A DNA stretch of 64,000 bases from Deltaproteobacteria bacterium (GCA_020635195.1 JACKAG010000001.1:62001-126000), one strand, 5' to 3'; positions 8,409-18,889 are shown, counted from the stretch's first letter. Program-made: numbers and translations. Notes: generated by a model from the letters alone, not told the origin.

Positions 8409-8563
8409 AGCCCGGCAATGGCTTTCTCGATATCTCCAACAGGCAAGTCGATGTACTCCTCGCCTTCTTCCGTGTAGTCCACTGGTGCCTTAAGGAGGTA
8501 AACGTAATCCGGTGCCGCAGGGAGTGTATTGAACAGTTTTTGTTTTGTTTTCCTCTTCTTCAT
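8405..8563 (-). CDS. Small protein, possible N-terminal half of the antitoxin
   Basis: A 52-codon frame (MKKRKTKQKLFNTLP to IEKAIAGL) starting 12 nt after the end of the DUF4258 gene and overlapping the HTH gene by 4 nt. The stretch EEYIDLPVGDIEKAIAG has the form of the region between the zinc finger and HTH of YgiT/MqsA antitoxins, but the zinc-binding cysteines are absent. Gene order and overlap make it likely that it is expressed, alone or fused to the HTH domain. Function otherwise unknown. Confidence 0.45.
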   Translation of the reverse strand: MKKRKTKQKLFNTLPAAPDYVYLLKAPVDYTEEGEEYIDLPVGDIEKAIAGL

Positions 8564-8574
8564 AATTTCACCTA

Positions 8575-8858
8575 TTAAAACTCATCAATGACACTGATGA
8601 TAAAAAGATTCTCTCCATCTCGGCAATACCGACAAATCACTTTGATTTCGCACCCATCTTCATCCACAAGCCGACAACTTTCCAGCGCCCATCCTCATAG
8701 CTTTTGACTGTGCTGGCGGTTTTGCCGACATTCATAATATCCACCTCAGTCAGCATTCGGTCCTGAGTCCTGAACTCGGAGTGGGTGCCAAAGCGGAAAG
8801 CACCTTTCTTGAGCAACTCTCTGATTCTTTGTGCTTTTCTACGGACCAAGACATACAC
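8575..8858 (-). pseudogene. DUF4258 protein (putative toxin of a TA pair), frameshifted
   Basis: The first frame gives RTQDRMLTEVDIMNVGK and YEDGRWKVVGL, the core of DUF4258 proteins. It then goes out of frame (LWMKMG, stop at 8637). One base over, the expected ending continues: VDEDGCEIKVICRYCRDGEN then LFIISVIDEF, stop at 8575. A single missing base near 8667 explains this. DUF4258 genes are often paired with YgiT-type antitoxins, and that partner follows here. A broken toxin with a retained antitoxin would make sense biologically, but the break lies in a region full of similar indels and may be an artefact. Confidence 0.6.
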
Positions 8859-9060
8859 CTAGTTAATTAACTCAGTTAATATATTATTGCAGTTTTTGGT
8901 TCAAGCCACAATCTTAAAAAGAACGGAGTCGGCTGTATATGGAAAGGGAAGAACAGAAAAGGCTATGTAAGGAAGAGGTTTGATAAATGTCTATGCCCAG
9001 AAGATTCTCGGAGTTTACCATGATTTTAGGCGAGTCGCGGCTTTATTCTAGCTGATCATT

Positions 9061-9953
9061 TCAAAGAAGACTTTCTGTGTTCAGCTCTGTCAGGGAAGCC
9101 TCAGCTGATCTGTATTGGCCGGGAGGCGCTCCCATGAACTCCACTTCCTCCCGGATATGATCGTAAGTTAATACGATCATATCTGTATTATCAATTCTGA
9201 GCTGTTCACCATCTTCTGTGTTGTAGACTGTTCCATGATTGCCGTTGAATTTTAATTTTTCCGGAAAAACAGAGTGCATAAAAAATTTCATTGCATTTCC
9301 ATGGGATACCACCATGATATGCCCGCCCCGGGAGTTGTCTGCTCTGGCTATATCGATTAAGGTCTGGTTCATTCGTGCCGCGACCATTTTCGGAGATTCA
9401 CTTTTTATCTCTGTCGGGATGGACTGATCTGCAATATCCCCGGGAAGGTGGGTAATGCCGTGGATATGACCCCTGTATCCGCTATGTTGCTGTTGTTTTC
9501 TCCGTATGTTTCGCTGACAAGACGGCCTTCCCTGGAACCTTTGGACTGTTCCTCAAGACTTTCCATGTGTTCTGGCGTAATCTTGGCGCCCAGCCCCATC
9601 TTATCCAGACAGATCTGAAGTGTGCTTTTTGCTCGCTCAGCCGTAGAACTGATATATCGGACAAACGTTGCGCCCTTGAGTTGTACACCAAGTCTTGCCG
9701 CCTGTTCTCTGCCTGTCTCGCTGAGCTTTACATGTGACAGTGCTCCACCGACCAGAGGAGGCGCTCCGGTTTTCTTGCGCTCTCTGGCCGCAATGTTTTC
9801 TTCCGACTCTGCGTGACGAATCAGGTAGATGAATGTTGAATCCGCCCTGACGGGAATATCAACTGGCTCAGATGAGGCGATGGCATGTCCTGAAACCAGA
9901 GAAAAAAAACAGAGGACAGCCAGGTAGTGAATCGCTTTCATATGAACTCCCAT
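9061..9953 (-). pseudogene. Exported histidine phosphatase (phosphoglycerate-mutase superfamily), frameshifted
   Basis: The protein starts with a signal peptide (MKAIHYLAVLCFFSLVSG, ATG at 9941 preferred over 9953). It has the phosphatase motif YLIRHAESEEN, with the nucleophilic His, and later VVSHGNAMKFF with the second catalytic His. These lie in two different frames. The first runs to a stop near 9405; the second resumes as HIHGITHLPGDIADQS and ends at 9061. The switch is next to a GGGG run at about 9469-9473. Joined, the gene would be about 297 residues, plausible for a periplasmic or surface histidine phosphatase. The substrate is unknown. An upstream gap of about 310 bp may hold its promoter. 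Confidence 0.7.
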
Positions 9954-10263
9954 TTCTTTTTTTATGAATGCCTTCAGGTTTCTGAGGCTGTGTAGATTTT
10001 GTCTTCACAGGGTTTGATCGCAACCTGTTTTTCTAAGCTGGGTTGTGCAACAGCTGTATCTGCAAAGCAAGGTGTTTTTATACTGTACAGATATAACTGG
10101 CTTAGATCAGAAGACAGTGTTCAGGCTCTTTTCGTAGCTAAAAAAATCATCGTATGAAGAAGGTGCCGCGTGATGTCACTCAGGAGATCAGGGAGATTAT
10201 GGAGCTTGTTTTTTTTCTGTTTTTAGTCTAGCATTTCAGACCTTCATCCCATCTTAGGGATTT
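9954..10263. other. Divergent intergenic region
   Basis: It lies between the minus-strand phosphatase and the plus-strand metalloprotease-like gene, so it should contain both promoters. I see no convincing -10/-35 pair, repeat or RNA gene in it. Confidence 0.4.
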
Positions 10264-11464
10264 GTGCCACTACACATAAGTGTCATATTTATGGTGCTCA
10301 GATTTTTCAGCCAAAATGCTCTGCTTTCCTGTGGATTTTTATTCTGCATATTGATGACAGCACAGTGCAGGCAGGATCATGCAGGCCAGCCTGTCAGAGC
10401 AAGAATTGTTGTCTTTTCAGATGAAGAGGGCAGCAATACTCAGTATCAGTGGAAGGAAGTTGTTTTCAATACCCTGACGGACCCCGATACCATGAATGGT
10501 CTTTATGCACAGGTTGTCGGGAATGCGGAATTTCGGCTGGAGGAAAGTCAGGAAGAGGGTTCAACAGAAGCAGCTCCGGGATCGTATAAACTGAAGGGGG
10601 GGGATGCTGTTCAGCTGGCCTATAAAATGCAGGATGGAGTGCTGCACCCTCTGGACTATCACTCGATGCTGATGCTTTCTATGTATTATCACTACGAGAA
10701 GATTGTTGAATTCTGGAGGATCATCTGGGGTTGGATCCTGATGTTTTTGGTAAACGGCGTCTGGTTTATGCTCCTAAAATTGCAGCAGGAAATAAAGGGG
10801 AAATCAGCGGGACTCTCAAACTGAATGCAGCCTTTGATCCTGTCAGTCAGAACTTTTTATTTTTAAGACATCTCCCCGTGAAGGGCTTCCTATTGCAATG
10901 AATCTGGCTATTCTGGCACATGAGTTTGGTCATTCCGTCTTTGATGTGTTTGCCGCCAGGAAGGAAGTTCCTTTTATGAAACCAGTGACTCGCGGGCGGA
11001 CAAGCAGATCAGGGGAATTAATGAGGGCTTTGCAGATTTTGTCTCGTGGGTTATGACCATGCTGGAAGATGGCTATGGGGTGACCCACGCCGGTATTGCA
11101 GCAGAGAGAATTCTTCCTGTCAGCTGGACAAGTCGTGACCTGATTCTCTATCCAAAGATTTGTAAGGGGAGCTTTTTATTGTAAGGGCTCTGTCCTCGCT
11201 TCAGCCCTGTATGAGGTGGCAAAAATAAGAGGAAAGGGAGCTGTTCCGGTAGCGAAAGTCGTGCTGCAGGCTTTGCCAGTCTTTGCCGAGGATTGGGCCA
11301 GCCATAAGGAGAACAGTGATTTTGATTATTTCTGGCTTCTTCAGCGAATTGTAGAAAAAGCAGAGCACGGAGATCGGGCGGATTATTGCGAGTCTTTCCG
11401 CAAATGGTTTGATGATAGTGTAAACACAGATAAGGTAAATGAAGTGTGTGCTGTAAAAAGTTAG
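10264..11464 (+). pseudogene. Exported zinc-metalloprotease-like protein, several frameshifts
   Basis: The first frame has a hydrophobic signal sequence ending near a Cys (LLSCGFLFCILMTAQC) and continues to YYHYEKIVEFW. Reading then moves through at least three frames: DHLGLDPDVFGKRRLVYAPK, then LAILAHEFGHSVFDVFAA, then GINEGFADFVSWVMTMLEDG, then YEVAKIRGKGAVPVAKVV to the stop at 11464. HEFGH is a HExxH zinc site and INEGFADF could give the downstream Glu ligand, so a secreted gluzincin-like peptidase is likely. The order of the pieces is collinear, so indels rather than rearrangements broke it. The next gene overlaps its end by 19 bp. Confidence 0.6.
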
Positions 11465-12022
11465 TAGCTTTATTTTTTGTGTGCATGTTTGCATGGGAGC
11501 TTGCCGCCCGGACTATATCGGAGGGGCCACAGAGAAGTCTGCGCATTCTTCATGACAACCTGCGCCTTCAGGACGTGACGCGTGATTATGTGGGGCGGCC
11601 TGCTTATAACCTTTCGCTGCATCTGCCGTTATCTGTCTTGTATTTGCCTTCATCCTTTTGGCAGGAAGGGCTGCGGGCCGATCTCTGGTGTATGATTGCC
11701 CCGGACCTTGTCAGAAAATCCAGGATGGTTGATATTCGTCAGGACTATTACGGGATTTTTTCGGGCCTTTCCGGAGTTATGTCCGGCTTTTCAGGTATTC
11801 TCTGAGCCTTGCTCGTGAGTCTGGATGCAGGAAACAAAAGGGAAGGTTCTGGAACACTCCCTCAATTATCGCCAGTATGTTTCCGCTCTGATGTTTCGTT
11901 CTGCTGTTGATTATGCACCTTCAGACTGGCTGGAATTTAGTCTGAGCCTGAGCTCATTCCGGCGTTTCTCTCCGGATCTCTGGGACTGGTCTTATGGCTT
12001 TGGTGTCAATATTAATGTCTGA
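11446..12022 (+). pseudogene. Exported protein, possibly outer-membrane, frameshifted
   Basis: A GTG start overlaps the metalloprotease end. The first residues form a signal peptide (KKLVALFFVCMFAWELAART). The middle (GRPAYNLSLHLPLSVLYLP) has alternating hydrophobic residues that would suit beta strands. The frame stops at 11805, and another frame from about 11825 carries SALMFRSAVDYAPSDWLEFS then WSYGFGVNINV, ending with an aromatic-rich strand like many outer-membrane beta-barrels. I do not recognise the family. Overlap with the metalloprotease gene suggests an operon of two exported proteins. Confidence 0.45.
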
Positions 12023-12031
12023 TTGATTAGA

Positions 12032-13187
12032 TTAAACAGCGAATGCCCGGCTCTGCTGCAAGAGCAGCTTCCGGTTAAATCCTGTGGATTCAGCTATCAA
12101 AAATTCTCTGGAAGAAACCCTGCCCCCTTTCTGAACTTCTTCATGTGACAATGAGGCATATTGTTCCAGAATTTCTCTTTGTTCTTTGCTGAGCTTTTCC
12201 GGGATTCTGATGTCCAGCCTGACATGGAGATCTCCCCTGCCAACTCCGCGAACATGAGGGACGCCGGCCCGGGATTGTGATCCGATGTCCATACTGGGCT
12301 CCGGCAGGGACAACGATGGTTTCTTTTCCATCCGGGTTTTGATATCCAGTTTGCAGCCGAGGGCAGCTTGCACAAAGCTTACAGGCTGCTGCAAAATCAG
12401 ATCAACACCTTCTCTTCTGAAGGTGTCACTTTCTCTGACATGAAGGACAATATAAAGATCTCCGGGAGGTCCTCCGAGATCACCTTCTTCGCCTTCTCCT
12501 CCGATTCTTAGCTTCAGTCCGTTATCGACGCCCGCAGGAACTTTGACGGAAAGGCTGCTTTTCTTTGCGCTGCGTCCACGCCCCCGGCATTTCCGGCATG
12601 GGTTGGTGATAATTTTGCCTTCTCCATGGCAGGCCGGACATGTCGTCGCAACACTGAAAAAACCCTGGTTGCGACTTACCTGACCATGTCCTCCGCAGGT
12701 CGAACAATAAGAAGGAGTTGAGCCAGGTTCTGCGCCGCTTCCTTTACAGGGTTGGCAGGAAACTTCTTTTTCAAACTGAATTTCTTTTTCTGTTCCAAAG
12801 ACCGCATCCCGAAAATCCAGCTCCATGTCGTAGCGAAGATCTGCTCCGCGGCGAGGGCGGTTCCGGTTTCTGTTTCCTCCAAAACCAAAGAAATCTTCAA
12901 AAGACTTCCGAACTGAGAAAAAATCTCCGATGCGTCCCTGGGCCCGCTATAACCCTGTCCGGATAGTCCCTCGGTGACCGAACTGATCGTAAATCTGGCG
13001 TTTTTGCTCATCGGCGGGGACTTCGTAAGCTTCGCTGGCTTCTTTGAATTTTTTCTTCAGCCTCAGAATTGTCTGGATTCCGGTCCGGATGGTACTTAAG
13101 GGCTGATTTTCGGTATGCAGCCTTGATTTCAGCAGCAGATGCGCTTCTGCTGACCCCTAATACTTCATAGTAATCTCGCTTTGACAT
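12032..13187 (-). pseudogene. dnaJ: DnaJ (Hsp40) co-chaperone, three frameshifts as written
   Basis: The ATG at 13187 opens a J domain (SKRDYYEVLGVSRSASAAEI) with the HPD tripeptide (KYHPDRNPDN) that stimulates DnaK. A glycine/phenylalanine linker follows (SFEDFFGFGGNRNRPRR), then four CxxCxGxG zinc repeats (CQPCKGSG, CSTCGGHG, CPACHGEG, CRKCRGRG) and the C-terminal substrate domain to 12032. Corrected length is about 385 residues, standard for DnaJ. The frame breaks at an A6 run near 13052, near 12965 and near 12890. Everything from about 12826 on is one clean frame. Three indels in a conserved housekeeping chaperone hint at sequence errors, or at a redundant second copy in decay. No dnaK or grpE is beside it. 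Confidence 0.8.
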
Positions 13188-13331
13188 CAGGACTCCCGGA
13201 CCTAAGATCTTAATTTGATTAAGTTATAATGACAGCTACTCTCTATGACCAGAGCTGAGAAAAAATTTGTCATCATACATGACATAAACAGGAAAGGCAC
13301 AAAAGCCATCCTCATTCGGCTTAATTTAAGT

Positions 13332-16129
13332 TCATTTTCCCGGATCGCCAGTCTGAAGGGTAGAAAAGCTGTCTTTTTGAAGAAATTTTCCTGTAATAGA
13401 ATGATTACATTTGATTATTTTTTCTGGTGTCCCCTGATAAAGGAGCTGTCCTCCCTGATCCCCACCACATGGGCCAAGCTCGAGCAGGTAGTCCGCAGAT
13501 CTGAGCAGAGCCAGATGATGTGTGACAATGATCATGCTATGTCCTGCAGAGCATAGTGTTCTGAAGTGCAGTAAAAGAGCATGGATATCTTCATCGGCGA
13601 GTCCGGAGGCTGGTTCGTCCAGAAGGAAACAGGCAGGATGGTCAGAATCATGTTTCCTTAGAATATCAGCCAGTTTCAGTCGCTGGATCTCACCTCCTGA
13701 ATAGCTGCTGCTTGTCTGTCCTGGGCGCATATAACCGAGTCCAAGGTCAGTGACAGTTCTGAGAGCTCCGGCAACCGTGGGTAAGTCTTTAAAAAAAACA
13801 AGGGCATCTGCTGCTGTCATTTGCATCATGTCATGGATGTTTTTTCCTCTGTAATAAACTGAGAGAGCTTTGTCACTGAAGCGCTTCCCCTGACAGTCCG
13901 GGCAGGTCATCCGGACATCTCCCAGAAAAGAAAGATTTTCGCTTATGAAACCAAGTCCGAGACAGGAGTCGCAGCGCCCTCCTGCACGATTAAAGCTGAA
14001 ATATCCTGCATTCATGCCCTGATGGCGAGCCCTTTCCTGTTTTGCCAGTTCTTTTCTGACTGTGTCCCAGACATTCAGCCATGTCAGAAGTACGGAGCGC
14101 TGATTTCCTGCCAGAGGGCTCTGGTCGACAAAGTAGACTGATTCTGGAAGAAGGGGTGAGTTTGCAGGAAGTGTCAGCACCCCGTTTTTTTATCGGAAAA
14201 AGAATCTGGCTTAGGTGTTCCCGTTAAGGTGCGTTGTAGTGATGGTAAAGACAGTGATAAAGCAGGGTGCTTTTTCCGCTCCCGCTGGGGCCACAGATCA
14301 CCGTTATTTTGCCAAGAGGAGCCCGGAAATTGAACTTTTTCAGATGATGCACAGAAGGTCCGGACAACGTCAGCCAGCAAGGGTGACTTTCCGGAGAGAA
14401 CGGGACTTTCTGCTTCTGCCCGGAGCGACGATGTGCCGCAGCTGGCTGAACAGGGTGGCTCAGATATCCCCCTGCCTCACCTGATCCCGGACCAAGCTGA
14501 ATCGTATGGTCTGCCATGCTGATCAGAGCAGAATCGTGTTCGACCATCACAACAGTATTTCCTGTCTGACACAGGCGCCGGAGTTCTGCGCTGAGCTGTT
14601 CCCGGTCGACTGCATGTAGGGCAGAGGATGGTTCATCGAGGCAGTACAGAGTCCGGGTCAGCTGACTGCTCAGGCATCTTGCCAGATGAATCTTCTGGAG
14701 CTCTCCTCCGGAAAGGCTGTCAGCCTTTCTGTCCAGTGGAGAGATAGCCTGCTCCGAGTCTTTCCAGACATGAAAGAAGCTCCTCCAGCTCGCGGAATAA
14801 TTCTCCACAGATCCGGCTTTTTCCTGCTTCCGTACGTCTGTCTTTTGCAGCGATTTTCTGCAGCTGTTGCCTCAGATCTGAGACAGGTTTCCGGAGCAGC
14901 TCAGGCAGGCTTGTTCCGTCAAGACGGTAGGCATGAATATGAGGTGCAAAGCGGCCTCCTTTGCAGTCCGGGCAGTCGCTGTGCTGCAGATATCTGCTCC
15001 TCTGTATCCGGTAACGGCTCAGATGCTGTTTGCTCTCCAGCCAGCTAAGATAGCCCTGAATCCCTATAAATTCCTGCCTGTCTCCTGAGATCAGCCAGTC
15101 ATAATCTTCTTCAGAATAATCTTTAAACAGCCGTTCAATGGGGATGTCTGTTTTTCTGGCTGCTGCCTCAAAGAGACTGTACCAGTGCTCTGCTGCTGAG
15201 CCGGAATTCAGCAGGCAAAGGCCTCTTTTGCCAGTGAAGAGCGTTGATCCGGAATGATTTTATTCAGATCTGGCAGAGAGACGGTTCCGGAACCCTGGCA
15301 TGTCGGACAGGCTCCGGCAGGGTGCTGCCATGAAAACAGGGCGAAAGACGGCGCCTGATATTCTGTCTGGCAGCTCTGGCAGCAAAGGTTCTGAAAAAAA
15401 TCAAAGCTACGGGATTTATCATCCAGAATACGAAGAAAACCCAGCCCGCATTTAAATGCCAGCTTCAGGGCATCCTGAAGCCTCATCTGATCGTTTGCCG
15501 GGTCTGAGATTCTGTCAATGACCAGTTCACTGTCCGAAGCTGAGGACAAAATGGAGGCCTCCAGACGTCTTATTTTTCCATGCTCTCTGATACGGTTGAA
15601 TCCCTGCTCCTGAAACTGCTGGAGCAGCTGATGCCAGTCCCGATCCTTCCAGCGGATCAGGGGAGCTAAAATAATCAGGGGTCCGCAGGGTTTGTTATCA
15701 GCCAGCTGTCGTGCCAGACTTGCAGGAGTATATGGAATAATCTGCTGCCGGCATTCCGGACAAAAACTGATGCCATTGAGGCATAGATAGTCTGGAGTGG
15801 GCTCATGACTCCGGTGATACTGGCAACGGTTGATCGTCTGCCCGGCCTTCCTCTGTTCTGGCGGATCGCAATTGCCGGAGCTAAGTTAGTCGCCTCATCA
15901 ATCTCCGCTCTGGGCAGCTGTTCCGGTGTTGCCTCGGCAAAACCGGAAAGGCTTTCCAGATAAAGGCGGTATGCTTCGCTGTATAGAGTGCTGAAAACCG
16001 GGCTGCTTTTACCTGAACCTGAAACGCCGGTCACGACAGACAGGCATCCCCGGGAAACTCTACATCGATGTTTTTCAGATTATGGGTCCGGACTCCCGCA
16101 AGCCGGATCATGGCGTTTTCGGAGCTCAT
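13332..16129 (-). pseudogene. UvrA-like excinuclease ABC subunit A paralogue, multiply frameshifted
   Basis: Starting at ATG 16129 (MSSENAMIRLAGVRTHNL), the pieces in order are: first Walker A (TGVSGSGKSS), a RRSTVASITGV segment like RSTVGT of UvrA, CxxC zinc modules (CCQSCQTEYQAP with CPTCQGSG; CPDCKGGRF), an ABC signature (SLSGGELQKIHLARCL), DEPSSALH, second Walker A (GPSGSGKST), CDSCLGLGF with CPDCQGKRF, a second signature (SYSGGEIQRLKLADIL) and LLDEPASGL, stop at 13332. About 930 codons is normal for UvrA, which scans DNA for lesions. It departs from housekeeping UvrA at several conserved spots (SSPVFSTLY for SSLAFDTLY), so it may be a UvrA2-type paralogue. At least six frame changes are needed, for example near 16033. 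Confidence 0.75.
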
Positions 16130-16419
16130 TTTTTTACTCTTCCTGTCATGGGACAAAAAAGAAGACTGCCGGGGCAAAGACCTGCGTATCATATTACGAC
16201 AGAATCCCGTGATCTGAAAATTAACCATATGATAAACAAGCGTTTTGTTCAGTCTTCCGGATTCCCCCCGGATCGTTTATAAAATTCTGATGCAGAAATA
16301 CAGCGATAACGAATATGAAAAGAGAAGCCCCACTTGGCAAAGGCTTCTCTTCCGGTTAGAATGAGTGTCCCGATTCAGAGAGTTCTTCGGCCTGTCCGGA
16401 GTGATTTTCTGTTGTCTGA

Positions 16420-16821
16420 GGGGCGCTCTGGTTTCGACGGGAGTGGCAGGTGCTGAAGAGAGCATGTCCGGGGTGGAAACGTGACCCGGTTATAAATGCG
16501 TTTTACTTTTTAGTTGGCAAAACAAACCAACTTGCACAGGTTGTTGAGTTCCAGGAGCTCAATCCTATGCAATGGCAGCCTGATTATATAACAGGTGCCC
16601 GATGAACCGCTGGAGTCGGCGCCGCGGGTAGTCGTCATTTTTGCCGAACCGGCCCGGAAAACTGCCGTCTGAAGGTTTCCTGGTTTAAATAAAGCAGACT
16701 GCGGGGCAGATAGCAGTTGGCCGCGGGCGATCTGTTCAGGAGGATAAATTGCGGAACCTAAACATGTAGCGCTCCGGTATCACACGTCCGGACGCGGGTT
16801 CGATTCCCGCCGCCTCCACCA
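16420..16821 (+). ncRNA. ssrA: tmRNA (ssrA), one-piece
   Basis: The 5' end carries the conserved GGTTTCGACGGG block (16429-16442). The 3' end has the tRNA-like T arm (GGACGCGGGTTCGATTCCCG) and an encoded CCA (CGCCTCCACCA). At 402 nt the size is normal, with the pseudoknot-rich middle between. The acceptor stem is imperfect: the 5' strand reads GGGGCG where GGGGGCG would pair fully with CGCCTCC, so one G seems to be missing. A plausible tag ending is TAT GCA ATG GCA GCC TGA (about 16563-16580), giving YAMAA, close to the usual YALAA. I cannot fix the resume codon. tmRNA rescues stalled ribosomes and tags products for proteolysis. Confidence 0.92.
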
Positions 16822-16983
16822 TTCAATGGCAAGATTTAGAAGATTAACCGAGTTTCGTAGAAAACAGCATAATTTCAACTGATTAAGAGCCAGAAGACTT
16901 CTTTGACCCACTCCTCAATATCACTGAAAATCACTCGAAATAACCCCATTTGGATGACTTTGTAGTTACCCACTGTAGTTACT

Positions 16984-17454
16984 CTACAGGGACTTTAGTG
17001 AGTCACGCCATTTGCAAATATCATCAATGGCCATCTCCCAATATGCTGGGTCGTCCAATAGTTCAGCCGAGATTTGACCTCGCTCAATCACTCGGTCCGC
17101 CAGCTTTATGATATCCGCCACGCCATATTGAGAATAAAACTGTTTAAGGCAACTATTGGCCACATGAAGAATCTGACAGTACGGTGAACATCGGTCATAA
17201 GAGACCCAATCACTAATTTCTAGTGCGTAATCAATAAGTTTCAGTTGTTCTTCAATCTCATCAGGACCATAAACAGCAAATCCAACTTTTAACTGATTGA
17301 TTTTACCTACAATTTCATTGTCCCAGCTTCCAGCTAGAGCAAGTGTTTTAGCCAGGTCTTTAGATGATAGTTTCTGAAGATGCTCTTCAACTTCATTCAA
17401 GTCAAAGATTGGACCTTTTCTTTTCTTAAGGTATCTTGATTTCTCTGATGGCAT
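16984..17454 (-). CDS. Unknown 156-residue protein
   Basis: A clean frame on the minus strand in the island just after ssrA. It has a basic start (KSRYLKKRKGP), then mostly helical acidic sequence (LNEVEEHLQKLSSKDLAKTL and YWEMAIDDICKWRDSL) with no signal peptide, membrane segment or familiar motif. Two cysteines occur in DRCSPYCQIL. It diverges from the VOC gene with 64 bp between, so the two may share a regulatory region. I do not recognise a family. Confidence 0.55.
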   Translation of the reverse strand: MPSEKSRYLKKRKGPIFDLNEVEEHLQKLSSKDLAKTLALAGSWDNEIVGKINQLKVGFAVYGPDEIEEQLKLIDYALEISDWVSYDRCSPYCQILHVANSCLKQFYSQYGVADIIKLADRVIERGQISAELLDDPAYWEMAIDDICKWRDSLKSL

Positions 17455-17518
17455 ACAAACAACCTGTCGTGAAATTGTTCTGCCACCAAAAATAGAAATA
17501 GCTGTAGGAGTACCTTAT

Positions 17519-17946
17519 ATGGAGGCAAGAGTCAGTATTATTACACTTGGAGTTAAAGACCTTCAAAGGTCGTATGACTTCTACCACAACAAGCTTGGAT
17601 TCCCAACTTCCAAGACTCCCGATGATGGAATTATCTTTTTCAAAACTAGCGGAACCTGCTTGGCATTATATCCTCACGATAAACTTGCTGAAGATGTAGG
17701 TGATGATTTTAAAACTCCACCATCAAAGTTTTCTGGTGTGACTCTTGCTCACAATGTTCGTCAAAAACACGAAGTAGCTGAAGTTCTCAAACAAGCTGAA
17801 GATGCTGGTGCAACAATAGTAAAACCTGCTCAAGATACATTTTGGGGTGGTCATAGCGGCTATTTTTCCGACCTGGATGGTCATCTATGGAAGTTGCTTG
17901 GGGAGCCTTTGATTTTAATGATGATGGTACTTTGAAAATTCCATGA
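17519..17946 (+). pseudogene. VOC-superfamily (glyoxalase/dioxygenase-like) protein, single 3' frameshift
   Basis: The start (MEARVSIITLGVKDLQRSYD) and FYHNKLGFP are typical of VOC metal enzymes, with a second module ending GHSGYFSDLDGHLW. At about 17888 the frame leaves: TGGAAG where TGGGAAG would give the expected WEVAWGAFDFNDDG then TLKIP, stopping at 17944-17946. In that corrected frame the stop overlaps the kinase ATG by 4 bp, a strong sign that it is the ancestral end. VOC proteins detoxify or isomerise small molecules and some give drug resistance; the substrate here is unknown. First gene of a compact four-gene operon. Confidence 0.75.
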
Positions 17947-18889
17947 ATGAGAATCATTTGAATAACTCTGAACGTAGACATGATTATCAAAATATTGAAC
18001 CTTCGACCATCAAGGAACTTTTCGCTGAAGCCTACCCTGGTGAAGAAGTCGTTGGAACTAAACCAATTACAACAGGCTTCACAAACTCCAATATCAAAGT
18101 AGACCTTAAATCAGCTAGGTCTGTAGTTCTTCGGATACAAACCAGTGGAATTGAGAAATATAAAGTTGAGGCTAATGCTCTTGAAACTGTACGAAATACC
18201 GTTTCTGTTCCAAAAGTTCTTTTTCAGAGTGAGAGGTGGGATTCAATTGGTTATCCAGTGATGGTGGTTGAATATGTAGACGGTGTTCTACTTGAAAATG
18301 CTTTATCCTCTGATGAGGTTAACTTTGACTATTATCTTATTGGGTCAAGCGTAGCAGAAACTCTTGCAGCAATATTTGAGCATGATTTTCAGGAACCAGT
18401 TTACAGAACTGAAGATTATTTCAAGTTCGTCGAACATGCATTAAGCCAGATTTCCAACTCTAATATTCTTGATTCATCAACCATTAAGAGAATTGATACT
18501 CTTATCCAAAAAACTCTGCGTTGGTTGAATCCTGCTACTCAAAGTTAGGTCTGGTCCATAGCGACTTCAAACCTGATAATATTATCGTTGATAGTGATGG
18601 AACAAAAGTAGTTGCTGTTATTGATTGGGAGTGGGCGCATAAGGGTACTGTATTTTCTGATATTGGGAACTTTCTTCGATTCAAAGACTCATACCCTGTT
18701 GAGTTGACAACTGGATTTACCAATAGGTTTAATGAGCTAACTGGACTATTGCGTGATGATTGGGAGAAGAAAGCTAGTTTGATTGATTTGACAGCACATC
18801 TTGAGAAAATTATTTCTTTTAAACAAAGAACTGAACACAATAGAACGTCAGTAGATATTATAATGAGGACGCTAAATCAATATGGGTAA
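17943..18889 (+). pseudogene. Aminoglycoside phosphotransferase/choline kinase-like small-molecule kinase, one frameshift
   Basis: The N lobe includes TKPITTGFTNSNIKVDL and SVVLRIQTSG, which are nucleotide-binding strands. The C lobe holds the catalytic loop LVHSDFKPDNIIV and the metal site VAVIDWEWAHKGTVFSDIG. The two lobes lie in adjacent frames. A missing base in the A run at about 18507-18512 (CCAAAAAACT) separates IDTLIQK from NSALVESCYSKLGLVHSD. Corrected length is about 315 residues, normal for the APH fold. The substrate could be an antibiotic, sugar, choline or homoserine. The gene overlaps VOC by 4 bp and RidA by 8 bp, so the three are co-translated. Confidence 0.75.

Noticed and set aside
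11148..11546. Minus-strand frames of 97-132 codons opposite the metalloprotease and exported-protein genes
   Set aside because: They lie antisense to recognisable coding segments and have no domain features; they are shadows.
14686..15048. Plus-strand frames inside the uvrA-like gene
   Set aside because: Antisense to clear UvrA ABC signature and zinc motifs; composition is typical of the antisense of conserved coding DNA.
16321..16353. Inverted repeat AAGAGAAGCC/GGCTTCTCTT upstream of tmRNA as a terminator
   Set aside because: The stem is real, but the following CTTTTC on the minus strand is a poor T run and no gene clearly ends there; left uncalled.
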